64,000 nucleotides of DNA from Raphanus sativus (Eukaryota > Streptophyta > Magnoliopsida > Brassicales > Brassicaceae), in assembly GCF_000801105.2 (NCBI RefSeq), contig NC_079515.1, positions 30,217,407 to 30,281,406 on the forward strand, written 5' to 3'. A program made the translations under genes and the position numbers. This document shows, one piece after another, positions 48,872-60,598 of this stretch. Position 1 is the first letter of the stretch. Each line of letters opens with the position of its first letter. Below the pieces are notes generated by a model. The model made no database searches and was not told the DNA's origin. It saw only the letters and a program-made list of their open reading frames with translations.

Positions 48872-49731
48872 AATGAATGGTGAACACTATGACGTGTTCC
48901 GAAAACTAATTATTCATATGAATGAAGTAACAAGATAAGGTACAATTTTCAGATCCATCAAGTTTTCTATTAATGAATTATTATCAAATATTATATGATT
49001 TGACTCTCATGTAGAAACAATCAACGATTATCATTGATTTTCTGTATTTGTGTGTTACAGTTTCCAAATACATTTACAACTGGTTTCGTTGACCTTACAT
49101 TTTTTTTTGTAATATCATATATCTTAAGAGAATTTGATTCATTATACTATAGTTTATGCTGCTTGAAGTATGTGATATATCCATCGTACATGTAGAGTTT
49201 TTTTTTTTTGATAAAAAGAAAGTTAAATCTAGATCTATTAAAAACATAAATTTTATCTTCGGGTGGAAGGTGTATTCCACGGATAAATCTTTTCCTAGGA
49301 TATTTAAATGGATCGTAAACATGAATCTATATCCGCGTAGCCACGTGTGAAACTAATAATCTCGCACTAAAATAAAGTTAAATTCTGATCTGGACTAATA
49401 GGATATTCCTCCTCTAGTAGAGATCACGTGCATGTAGAGTTGCTTCCATCTTTCATTTTTTTGAGTTTGATTATTTATCTATATGTCTCTATATTTGAAG
49501 TATATGCTTTAGCCTTACAAACTTACAATATTTATCATGAAAAAGAAGAAGTCAACCAACAAAGAACGATTTTCAAAAATTATTTTGACCGAAACTAGAA
49601 ATATTAAATATATATTGGTTCTGAAATATCTCTACGATCTATTTATAGATTATATATATAAAATTAAATTGTTGGAAAAAAATATTTATAGATTATATAT
49701 TACCAAAAATAATTAAGTTTGTCAAATTGTA

Positions 49732-50013
49732 TACTCCCTCTGTTCCTGAAATTAAGATTTTCTAGAGTTTTCACGTTTATTAAGACTACAATAAATATTT
49801 GCCAACTTTAGTTTACTATTTATGTTTTATACAATTTCCAATAACTATCAACCAATAAAATTTAATCAATTCAAATATTCATAATTAATGATCCTCAAAA
49901 GTATACAAAAGTACCTCAAAAGTATACAAAAGTACCTTAAAAATATAGAAAATCTTTTTTTGTGGAACAAAAATAAAATCCAAAAAATCTTATTTTTAGG
50001 AACGGAGGGAGTA
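49732..50013. mobile_element. Stowaway-type MITE, 278 bp
   Basis: Inverted ends CTCCCTCTGTTCCTGAAATT (from 49734) and AATAAGATTTTTTGGA-like ... GGAACGGAGGGAG (to 50011) lie between TA duplications at 49732-49733 and 50012-50013. Inside, CAAAAGTATACAAAAGTACCT is repeated in tandem. Confidence 0.92.
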
Positions 50014-50252
50014 TTCCTTACGGCTCAAAATATGTACGTTATTTTTATACATATTAAAAGTGTATTAGATTTTGATTTTTTTATAATTAAAAATTTCTAT
50101 AATTTTAAAATAATAAACGTTTAATAAATATAATTTCTTTTTAGTATTAGAATATATTTTTGTCAATAGTATTAGAATATATTGTTACTAAAATGCAAAG
50201 TTCGAGAGAAATTTTGCTATTTCTGAAACAGTAATGTAATGTAACTCTACGC

Positions 50253-51410
50253 TTGCTCTCACTAAACCACAAGCCCAATACACATTCAACAACAACACCA
50301 ACACGGAACTTTGTGGAGACGACGACCAGCACATCTAAAATTCTCAAATATGGAAACGGGAACCTCCAAGAAGCCGAAGCTATTTTCAAACAGACGTCTC
50401 GGAGAAGTATAGTGTCTTGGAACGCGAGGCTAAGCTATTCGACGAAATACCTGACAGAGCTACACCTTCTTACAAACACGATGATTACGGTTATGGTTAA
50501 GAAACAAGTGCGCTTCTGACTTGTTTCGTGATATTCTCGAGAAGAATGATGTGCCTAACATGATTACCTGTTTTGTTAAGCGAGGATTATCTGGAAGAGA
50601 AGAAATCTCCAAATGTGTAGAGCTGTTTAGAATGATGCCTGAGAGTAACATTGACTGCTATGATATCTTCTTTTTGTGAGCAATGGATACTATTTTCATA
50701 AGATGCTCCGAGGAGAAGTCTGTCCAAACTCATACACTTTCAACCATGTATTCCGAATGCGGGGAACGCTAATGATGCTTACAAGCCCAATGTTGTTTCT
50801 TATAATGGATCGGGAAAGAAGCTGTTTAGTTCTTTCCTTTATTGGAAAGTACAGAAAACAACCAAACAGTGTTACATTTCTTGCCCTGTTACCAGCTTGT
50901 GCTCGTGTCGGATACTAGACTTAGGATAGACATACATCCGATCGATGATATCTTGGTACGGTATTGAACCAGGACCTGATCACACAATGCATGTATTGTT
51001 GATCTCCTTGGAAGAAGTGGGATGCTTGATGAAGCATATCACTTAATCTTTTCACTGCCTTTTGAGCCTCAGTCTGGAGTTTGGGGCAGTCTTCGTGGTG
51101 CAAGCAAGACTTGTTTACTTGTTGATCTTGCAGAGCTTGCTGCTAAGAAACTGATTGAGCTTGAGCCTGATAGCGCAACACCTTATGTGGTATTGTCTCA
51201 GCTGTTGAGAAAAACAGAGATGGAGATCGTGTAAGGAACATCAAGAAATCGAAAAGAATAAAGAAGGATCCTGGCTCTAGCTGGATCATTTTAAAGGGTT
51301 GTGTACACAACTTCCTCGCAGGTGATGAATCTCGTTTAGATCTGGAAGAGATAACGTTTACACTGAAAATGTGGAAGCACCTTAGCCTAATGTTTAAGGT
51401 CTAAAAGTTT
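50253..51410 (+). pseudogene. broken PPR gene (At1g53600 type)
   Basis: Fragments of a mitochondrial-type pentatricopeptide repeat protein occur in order on the plus strand: GNGNLQEAEAIFKQ near 50350; EISKCVELFRMMPES near 50600; FHKMLRGEVCPNSYTF near 50690-50750; SGVWGSL and DLAELAAKKLIELEPDSATP near 51070-51190; IKKSKRIKKDPGSSWI and HNFLAGDES near 51240-51330. They match the ends of At1g53600 closely. The frame shifts several times, and a large central block is missing between about 50540 and 50580. An RNA-binding organelle factor has therefore been lost here. Its place after NTMC2T6.1 is the Arabidopsis order. Confidence 0.92.
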
Positions 51411-51750
51411 TTACACCTAGGTCTGGGATTCGATTCTCAGACTATGCAATTTATTGCAGATTTTCTCAAATCCAGATTTCAAGTCCCGGAAAGAGCGCGA
51501 TTTATTAGGCAACTATGCATATTATGGAAAAAATGATTACAGGCAATTATACGATTATGGAAAGAATGATTACAAGAGATTTTCAACATGGTGCAAGTAA
51601 ATCTGGTCAGACGTAGATCTTCATAGGACGGCTCAGATGATGCAGTTAGGCGTAGATCTTCATAAGACAGATAGTATTGTCGGTTGTCGAATCGTCTATG
51701 TAATGTTCTTAATAATTGTAATATCATAATAAATCAGCGTTAAAAAAAAA
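51376..51750 (+). mobile_element. SINE-like element at the end of the PPR relic
   Basis: The head AGCCTAATGTTTAAGG and the B-box-like CTGGGATTCGATTCTC resemble a tRNA-derived SINE, and the body ends in AATAAATCAGCG plus an A-run (51741-51749). A target duplication could not be confirmed. Confidence 0.5.
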
Positions 51751-51802
51751 GAAATGAAATTGATTTGTCAGGCCATGTAATGTGAGTTTATCAATTATCC
51801 AC

Positions 51803-52633
51803 TATGGGTGTCAGTTAGGGCTAAAGCCCGCAGCCCAAACCTGTCTGATCCTAAAAATTATCGGGTTTGGGTTTAGTTTTATAAACCCAAGTAAAATTGG
51901 GCTTTTCGGGCTAAACCCATTTGAACTTTGGATATTTTGGGTTTAAACCCATTTAGGTTCGGACCGGCCCGAAAACCCGAAACTTTTCATTTTACTTTAA
52001 TTATTATCATTCTTGCAATCAAAAATTTTATTAGTATTAACATATTATTTAATATTTTTAACCTATGCTCTAATAAAAATATAAAAGCTGTTAATGTATC
52101 TTATTGTTTGATCATTACAAATGTTATATTTTTTGCAAATGTAACTTAAAAATGTGTTCAAAGAAAAGAAAAAAAAACTTCTTATTTAATAACATAGTTT
52201 TTTCAATATAAAAACTCTGAAATGTTTGATTATGTTTATCATAAATTTTGTTCTCATATATGTTTAGTTTAAATTTATATTTGATTATTTAAATCTTATT
52301 AAATTTGGTTAGTTTATAATATGTTTTTAAAGAATACGAAAAAGTAAAATATTTTGATAAAGAAGAATAGTTTAAATTCACTTTACATTTTAAAATAAAA
52401 AGTTGAAACTGATTTTTTTATAAAAATTCATATATGTTAAAACACTAGAAATGACAACGACAAATTATTTTTTGAAAAACCCAAAAAAACTCGAAAAACC
52501 CTATAAAAACCAGACCGAGTTTTGAATTATAGGCCCAAAATATATTCAGACTGAGTTAGACCGGACTCAAATATTTACGGGTTTAGCGGATTTGGGTCGG
52601 GCTAGACCGGACCAACCCGGATTGACACCCCTA
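51803..52633. mobile_element. hAT-like non-autonomous element
   Basis: Ends TATGGGTGTCAGT (from 51803) and ATTGACACCCCTA (to 52633) are inverted repeats. Subterminal blocks are rich in GGGCTAAAGCCC/GGTCGGGCTAGACC words. The target duplication is not clear. Confidence 0.65.
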
Positions 52634-53130
52634 ATTATTACCCAGCCAATCTGTATAATATATTTTTATATTTACTTTTAGGTCACCTAGTTTTTCAAAA
52701 GACTAACCAATCACGTAGTCTATGTTATGTTATCATTGCACACATCTGCTGCACAAAAATACTCTCATCATATATCAGGTATGCATGTGTTTTTGTCGTG
52801 CAAGTCATGCTATATCGGATGCATTTTGTATAGATTTTGTATTTGATACATCTATGATTGAGAAAACCAAACTAGTACTTACCTTGCATGCATATGAAAA
52901 TAAATTGGATTTTTTACACTAAAATAAATTTTAATTCACCAATGTAAATCACCTAAACTTTAGTGGAACAAATTTCTAACCAAACATTTCTAATTTATAT
53001 ATAATACATCTTCAGAATTATTATGTAGAGATCAATTATATATATGACCAATTCCATTCTCGTACAGTCAAATTAATTCAATTATTCGGTACAAGTGAAG
53101 CATTAATACCTTAGTTGATTTTAGAATATG

Positions 53131-53262
53131 CAGGCGGATCGACTAGCACGTAGTGCCAGGACACAATCGTCTTTTGTTGTTCACATGGATGCAGAGTTGC
53201 CGGCATGGTTTTCAGTAACCGGATGAGAGTGTGTTTGTTTTTCTGCTGATGACAAAAAAAAA
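53131..53262 (+). mobile_element. LINE 3' end with RNase H-like C-terminus
   Basis: The plus strand reads ADRLARSARTQSSFVVHMD and ELPAWFSVTG to a stop (about 53226), like the end of the RNase H domain in plant LINE pol proteins. GCTGATGAC and an A-run follow. The rest of the element is missing. Confidence 0.75.
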
Positions 53263-53308
53263 ACATATTCAACAAGTGATATCATTTGAATATCATTTTA
53301 ACTTGTAA

Positions 53309-53992
53309 TAGGGCTCGGTATAAATTTTGGAACTGAGATCCGAACTGAATCTGAACTAAAAAAGTCTGACATGTTATCTAATTTGAAATGTAAAAAATAT
53401 CTGAACGGATTTTCTAGGATATCACAAAATATATCCGAACCTGAAATATTATTAACCGAATCCGAAGTGGTAACCCGAAAAATCTGAATTAATAGTCATT
53501 ATAAATATTTAAATATATACATTTTCAAATACTCAATTCAATATTTATGTTGATATGATATATAAAAATTAAATTTAAACTTAAATAAATACCTTAAATA
53601 TCCAACTAATTATAAATAAGTACTTCATATTTTGATCGTTGAATTAACAAATCTACTATATCTATAAGGTAATGCATATTGTTAACAGATAATGTTTGTT
53701 TTCATTTTTTATTTAACATTTTATATTCTATCAGTTTTACGTGTGTTTGATTAATCTCTATTCAGTCTAAGTGCTTTTTTTGTTTTGCTTTAAAATTTTA
53801 TTTTTACTTCGGATATATTTGAATTGAACCGATATAACCTGAATTCGTACGATATATGGTTAATTTATAGATTTTAGGACAAAATATTGGAGTGAAACTT
53901 ACGAATGTAAACCCGAAAATCGAAAAATTCAAATACTGGTATGAATTTCAAAATACTGATATGAATTTGAAAGAATACCCAAAACATCCCTA
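53309..53992. mobile_element. probable hAT-like element
   Basis: TAGGGCTCGGTATAAATTTTGG at the left and CCAAAACATCCCTA at the right are weak inverted ends, with TGTAA on both outer sides. The interior has CCGAA/TTCGG words as in the other elements of this class. Confidence 0.5.
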
Positions 53993-54907
53993 TGTAAAAA
54001 CATGACCATCGGAAAAGTTCCTATTACATTTACAAGAATATAAACGAAATTAAGAATTATATGTAATAGAATGAGTATCTCAGATATTGAGATATTCATT
54101 TTACTAAAAAGATTAATGATAAATATCTAGAATTTATAACTCTTCCACTAATTTTTTGTTTTTTGTGGTAGTTTGGATCGTCCATATTCGAAGATCCAAA
54201 TAAAAAGACAAGCCATGTAAATTATCTTTTGTTTTCACATATACGCAGTTTATCTAAGTGGTAAGTTTTGAATCCCAAATTATTTGCCACCTTTAAGAGA
54301 GTTTAATTATCTTTTTGCTAAGGAAGATAGTTTAATTATTGTACATAAGTCTGTTATTTGCAGTGGGGACTGGACATAGATCGAATATATGGTTTTTTAA
54401 GGTATTTATTTAAGGTATTTATAGTTTGATCTGTTATACCTGAATATTTTTAATTTGATTTGGTTAATAGCCATCTAAATGTTTGGTGTCCTGGTTATTC
54501 AAAAATTTTAAACAGATATCTAATTCGATTTTTAAAAATAAAGTAAAAATCTAAAACAATAAATAATGAAAATATTTTTATTACAAAAAGTATTTACTTT
54601 CTAAAATTTAATAACTAATATAATAAATTTAATAAATAAAATATTATAATACTTATATAAAATGTAATATTTATATTAAATATATAATTTTTAAATATAT
54701 GTGTATATATGCATATAACGAATTAGACCGAATATCTATTTCTATAATATTAGTTTTATAGTTTGTTTCATTTTACAGATATTGCATATTAATATTTGAT
54801 TTGATTTGTAAAATTATACATATTTATATTTTTGTTTGAGTGAAAATGAAATATGAATCAAAACAAAATTTGTAAATATATTTTTAGCCCTGTTTTGCAG
54901 AGTATAT
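53993..54907. other. AT-rich DNA
   Basis: No gene or bounded repeat is seen. Confidence 0.4.
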
Positions 54908-54968
54908 TTGGATGCAATCTTAGAGTCTGTATACGCTGATGACAAAAAAAAAAAATTGGATGCAATCT
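54908..54968 (+). mobile_element. 35-bp ultra-short LINE tail with 13-bp target duplication
   Basis: TTGGATGCAATCT occurs at 54908-54920 and again at 54956-54968. Between them are only 35 bases ending GCTGATGAC plus an A-run, the same 3' end as the LINE piece at 53244-53262. Confidence 0.85.
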
Positions 54969-56506
54969 ATTTATGTTTGTTCTGTGGCAGCTCTTCCACT
55001 AATGTTGCTCCAGGCCATTTCTTTGAACTGACACATGGTCAACCATGCATTACCAACATGTAACAATAACATATATTAACTCACCGAAGTAAGATTTAGT
55101 TAATTCTCTTACGTCAACATGAACCTTTGAGCCTTGCGACGAGACGTGGACGTTACCCATGCTGCGGTTCCCTCCGGTCCACCCCCGGCTTCTGCTCTAG
55201 CAGGTTTAAGGGGCTAGATATATGTTTTTTAGATAAAATATATTAAATAATCTAATTTATTTATTGATTCTTTTTAATTAATCTGAAGGTGATCCGGCGG
55301 CTGTAAAACCGATTAATTCCTCTGAATCCAGAATTAACCCGTGTCTATATTTTTAAGATGTCTAAATTATTCCATACCAGCGTGAATCGAATCGAGTCCA
55401 TATTAGAACTGAAACTTTCTCAAAACTATTAGACTAACTTGCGCCGATTATTTTTATTGGTTATTCCAACGAACCAATAATCAATTAGTTAAGTAAAAAA
55501 CACTCACAGTTAAATCCTAGTAAGTTTAAAATTTTGAAATTCGGTTGGTTATTTATACATCTGTTTTTTTTTTTTGAAAAAATTATTTATACATCTGTTA
55601 TTATATCTAAATATAGTTTTTAGGAGAATTTTCATTGTATATGTATGAAATACCTTTATTTAGCTAGTTGGAGAATACACTATTCGAAGAACTATTAACA
55701 GTGTAACACCATACGTTATGTCGATAATCTACTGTAGATGATTGACACATTTTGTTTAGTAACTATAACATAATTTAGTTTGGGTAAAATACTTCAATTT
55801 GTCAACTAAGCAAGTTGAGATTTGTGACGATGAACCATTCATTCTCTTTGTTTGATAAGTCTTTATTTTGAATATTAAATCTGATAGTTAAGCTAGTTGA
55901 GGCATGTGATTAACCATTTTGTTTTTCCCTAGTCTTCAATTTGATCATTCATAAATAGACAGAACATAATTTATAGCATATACATTCTTACAGATTTTAT
56001 CATTATTAAACAATGATGTCAACCAACATAAAGTAATACTATCTACTGGTATGGAAATGGTATCGACTGACTACATGGAAAGTCTTGTCGTTTATCCCTA
56101 ACCAGAAATATCTAATTCGTTCTAAAATACAACGATGAAATGTTCGTACACATGACCCTCTTCGTATTCCGAACTGATAATTACCTTGTGTTGGACCATC
56201 TGATTAATTAACCTTATATAATTTTAGTATGTATTTGTTACATTGTTTATGTTTGAAAGGTGACATAGAGTCTGATTTTTTTGTTTGAAGTCGTTTGAAA
56301 CAAACAATATTTATACTTTCTAACTCTATATGTAAACTGTAAGTTCATACCTGACGGAAATGGCGAAACTAAACTGAACTATCCTTCTATCTTTTTTATG
56401 TGTAAATGATAGTTAAATATAAGAAGTTTACTTCTAAGACACATAGTCTTTTATGCAAACATATATATACACATTTTTACAAAAAAACATAGTTATACAC
56501 ATTAAA
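54969..56506. other. intergenic DNA, one GC-richer island
   Basis: 55125-55215 is markedly GC-rich (CGACGAGACGTGGACG, CCGGTCCACCCCCGG) inside AT-rich DNA and may come from a gene or transposon, but no frame was recognised. The rest holds nothing I can name. Confidence 0.3.
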
Positions 56507-57193
56507 TCTATCTTATTAAAACAGAAACATTCTATTGGACCTAACATTTATTTTGTAAGTTTTTAAATTAAATACATCTTTATACTTTATAGTTAAACAT
56601 ACATTTAATCACTAATGTTCCTTTCTTTATACTACTATCCATGTTTCCAAGCAATATACTTATTTCTTTATACTACTATCAGTGTTTCCAAACCATATAC
56701 TTATTTCTATATACTACTATCAATGTTTTCAAACAATATATTTTTATACTACCATCAATGTTTCCAAATAATACAATAACTAATCTTATTTATTTTATAT
56801 CTATCATTTTCTCTTTAAAATTTTGTAGAAACCTCATAATTTCATAAATTGCAAAATAGTGAACTTTAAAATTTCGATTATAAGATTACAAATTATGAAA
56901 CTATTACAATTTAAATCAAATTAGATTACATATCGGTCATCCATCAGTTCAATCGGTTAGTCTCGGGTTTTAGTGATTTTTTAATATGAATATTTTAAAA
57001 ACATAAATTGAATTGTTAGATTTCCGGATTAACCGGTATAATCACAATCGGGTTGAATTTAAAAATACTGATTTAAATGAAAAAATATTTTAAATACACA
57101 CTCTTAAAAAATTACCAAAATATTTGTTAAATTATTAGTGAAATTTTTCATCGTAAAATATTCCGCGCTTCAAAAGCGCGGATCAAAATCTAG
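56507..57193 (+). mobile_element. short non-autonomous Helitron, 687 bp
   Basis: Starts TCTATCTTATTAAAACAGAAAC after an A. Ends with the hairpin CCGCGCTTCAAAAGCGCGG (57163-57181), then ATCAAAATCTAG at 57193 followed by T. The interior has four or five copies of a roughly 50-bp unit, TACTACTATCAATGTTTCCAAA (56625-56775). Confidence 0.88.
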
Positions 57194-57338
57194 TAAACAT
57201 TAAATTACGACATTGAACTAAAATAGTCATGTAAAAATTGGAACACCATCGTAGACACGTATACAATAATTTCATACAAGGGCAATATACATCTCACATA
57301 AATATCAAAATTGCATGTCGCCACAATCTCGATTAAAA

Positions 57339-57476
57339 TCAATCATACTGTGGAACAATCGCTGCTTTTGTTGCCGCGTCTAGCTTACCTTTATGATGGT
57401 AGAGGAAATTGATGAGCCATAGGATGAACATTAGCAAGAGAAACGCTCCAAACACTATAACCACAACCACAGTCAT
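57339..57476 (-). CDS. 45-residue single-pass membrane protein, unknown function
   Basis: From the ATG at 57476: MTVVVVIVFGAFLLLMFILW forms a hydrophobic helix almost from the first residue, then FLYHHKGKLDAATKAAIVPQ as a short basic tail. The open frame extends further upstream, but this Met directly precedes the helix. It has the same build and strand as the small genes at 47.5 and 60.4 kb. Function unknown; a tail-exposed membrane micro-protein is the only inference allowed. Confidence 0.6.
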   Translation of the reverse strand: MTVVVVIVFGAFLLLMFILWLINFLYHHKGKLDAATKAAIVPQYD

Positions 57477-57751
57477 CGATTGATTTTTTCTTATGATTTG
57501 ATTCTTAGAAGGAAATAAGATGAAGACTATATATATGTATATATACGTGTGGACGATGACTACTTGTGTTAAAAAATATGAACCTTTTGGATACTTGAAA
57601 TTCATCTCATTGACCATTGACTTTGTCTTGGTGTTTTCTTTTCTCTTTCTAACCGAACCGTGTATTATTCCGGTTAAGCAGCAACAAAACTCGAATTTCT
57701 GGTATAATTTCTCGAACCAAATTAGTCTAGACTTGTATTCATTTAATTTTA

Positions 57752-57790
57752 CTAGCTGATTCACCCGCATATATATGCGGAAATAAATAA
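57752..57790 (-). mobile_element. Helitron 3' terminus, minus orientation; other end not found
   Basis: Read on the minus strand: hairpin CCGCATATATATGCGG, then GTGAATCAGCTAG and T. The element should extend to higher coordinates through AT-rich DNA, but I could not find its 5' TC end. Confidence 0.6.
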
Positions 57791-60229
57791 TTTTATTTGT
57801 TCCTAGTGTTCCCGAGATGGTTACCAGTTAAAGACTTTTTAGTTAAACATGTTATTTATGAATTGTTGAATATTGATGTTTTAATAGACTTTATTTTCAG
57901 AATATTTAAATTTGCTATGATATTTGTTTCTAAAGTTCTAATTTGATTTTAATCTTATGTAGTTAGTTTTTTTGTTGTTTGTATGGTTATTGCAGTTATA
58001 ATTTTGTATTTTGTTTTACTATCACAAATCATTTACCAGTTTATAAACAAATAAATCAGTTTTAAAATTTCATTATTTAAAATATAACTTTACATTTAAA
58101 AGGTACACATAACCATAAATTAAATTAAAGCTATGTTTTAGAAAATTTTCTTTGTAAATAACATATTTGATTTTATTTTGTGAAACCAACATTAAATAGA
58201 AATTTTATGTACTACATTCTAAACCGAAATATCAATATATGTGGAGTAAAAACATTACAAATACTAAACCTTTAGCTGGCTATATTACATATTATAAATA
58301 TTTCCTCGATAAAATATTTAGTTAACTAAGTTATTTCAAATCTTTTTCATCATATAGTTTATTTTATGATATTCACTTTGATATTTTCGTTATTGAAAGA
58401 TGAATGAATTTATGTACCAAAACGATGGTTGTGTGTTTTTACTGAAAAAATCATATTTTTAGTGAAATTAGTAGCTTAGATATTAAAATATTTAAATTGA
58501 TTGTTCAAACATCAAGAAAATACTTATTTATTTATATAAAGATATGCAAATCCATATATTAAGTTGAGAATTTTTAATTATAGAAAAATATTGATTATAA
58601 ATTAAAAAGTGATTAAAATAAAGTTAAATAGTAATTATGATGTTTAAGTAATGGGAAAAATTATAAACAATTTTTTTAAAAAATTATATCCTACACAAAT
58701 TTGACATATCCATTTACTAGTGAGAGATTAGAAATTATCATGTCGTAAGAATACTTATTTTAAAACATTATTTAGGGGAAAATTTTATAGTTTTGTGAAT
58801 TTGAGATTTTAAGGGGGGTTATTATTTTTAATTAAAACATGTTATAAATATAAAACAAACTGTGATATACTTATATATTAAATATATTCTATCTTAGATA
58901 TTACATTCTTTTGATATATATAAAATAATTAATTTTTCTAAAGTTATAGTTTTAGATATATTTTATATATTTTTATACCATGTATAATACATATTTATAT
59001 TATATTCCTTTTTGGTATATATAAATATTTTTATCAAAGTACAAGATTTATATATAAAAATGATATTGATATATTTATATTAAAGATATTGTATTTTTAT
59101 ATTAAAATCCTTTTTGAGCTATATAAGAGGAAATTCGTTTTTATTAAATTATATGTTTAAAAATGTTATATATTTATGAAATATATTTCCTTTTTAATAA
59201 AAAGGTGATTTGGAAACAAATATTAATAAAATTCGTTAAAATTATCAATAATAGTATTTTAACAATAAATTTTATTCATTAAGATTATTATTGTAATTAA
59301 CTTTACTAAGAATTAACATGATTATGACACGTAGGAAACTAATTTATCAAATAATATTACGGAAATTGACAAACTGTACCCCACTACCCTTTATATTATT
59401 TACTTCTTTTTGAAAATCAGTTTTAGCTCACAAAATCATAGCACTATCAGCTTTTATTTTTGTTCCTTTGACTCAACTGATATTCTCTTGATTTATATCG
59501 TCTTTACAAAATTACAAGATGTTTTAAAAGGGAAGGACAACAGTAGCCTTCCTAGCTAATTTACCAGTACATTTATTAGTGTACCTCTTCTTATGAACAA
59601 AACTGATATTATGAAACATAGTTTTTTGGTAAAAAATTATGAAACATAGTTTTCCAATTTTCTTATCCTTTTCTATATATAGCAAAGTCATAGGGAGACA
59701 TTAATCATTCTTGAATCATTTTTAACTTCCATTTGGCTAATTGAAATGGTATCATGTTTAAATATATTTCAAAATCTGATAAGTGAGGTATTCAACGATT
59801 ATATTCTCCTTCAAAAATTAGTCTGGTGGTATAAGTCTACATTAATATGGTTAACGAAAGAAAAATAAAGTAAAAACATTTTTGAAATTAACTCTTTAAG
59901 AAGCCATTCCATTTAGTTAATTTTTGAGTAATCAGAGTTGTATTTGAAGATTTAAATTACAAGACTTTCTCAGTAGTTACAGGTTATACAACAAAATAAT
60001 TATCTAGAAAATCATAAAATTCAGATTTACATATATAATGGTTATGTTCTCTTTTTTGAGTGATGTTTATATTCACCTTATTCCGATCCATTAATTAGGA
60101 TTGCAATTTTAATTCATCAAGGAGATCACACTTAAAACCTTACAATCACAATTTAAAACCTTCCATGCACAATTTATTATCGGACCAACATATAAATTCA
60201 CTATTACATCACTAATAACTATACAGTCT
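57791..60229. other. AT-rich DNA
   Basis: Long AT-rich stretch, partly perhaps the body of the Helitron ending at 57752. No gene, RNA or bounded repeat is supported. Confidence 0.4.
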
Positions 60230-60598
60230 TTAACCTCCACACCCGCCACAACCGCCGCAACCACCGCAACCTCCACATCCTCCTCCACCATCTCCACCAC
60301 CATCACAGTCTCCTCCACCTTCACCACCTCCTCCGCCACCACTAATTTCATCGGACGTTCCGGTGCTTGCAGCCGTAGCTACAACGGCTGTTGTGACAGC
60401 AGTGCCTGTCAAAACAACAAGCCCTCCATCTCTTGCGACACTGCTTCTACCTTTTTCAACGTCTCTTGCCGGCGGCGGACGCGATGGAGGAGACCACGTC
60501 TTTTTCTTTTTGCGGTTTTGAAGACAACATAAGATAAGAACAACCGCGATTATAGCGACGCAGCCACATACTATAAGAGCAATAATGTAACCTTTCAT
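60230..60598 (-). CDS. Gly/Cys-rich single-pass membrane protein, 122 aa
   Basis: MKGYIIALIVCGCVAIIAVV begins a transmembrane helix (residues about 4-26), with CCLQNRKKKK as the cytosolic stop-transfer signal. A Pro/Arg-rich linker and an Ala/Thr/Val-rich stretch follow. The tail is Gly-rich with acidic residues and ends in repeated GGC units, giving regularly spaced cysteines. It resembles small glycine-rich membrane proteins of the matching Arabidopsis interval (At1g53620 region, from memory). A minus-strand TATA-like TATAAAAGG lies near 60651-60659, about 55 bases upstream. The repeated Cys-Gly tail could bind metal or form palmitoylated clusters; that is speculation. Confidence 0.78.
   Translation of the reverse strand: MKGYIIALIVCGCVAIIAVVLILCCLQNRKKKKTWSPPSRPPPARDVEKGRSSVARDGGLVVLTGTAVTTAVVATAASTGTSDEISGGGGGGEGGGDCDGGGDGGGGCGGCGGCGGCGGCGG

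Noticed and set aside
55125..55215. GC-rich island considered as a gene exon or rRNA piece
   Set aside because: No frame, domain or RNA motif could be recognised, so it is only noted in the description of that interval.
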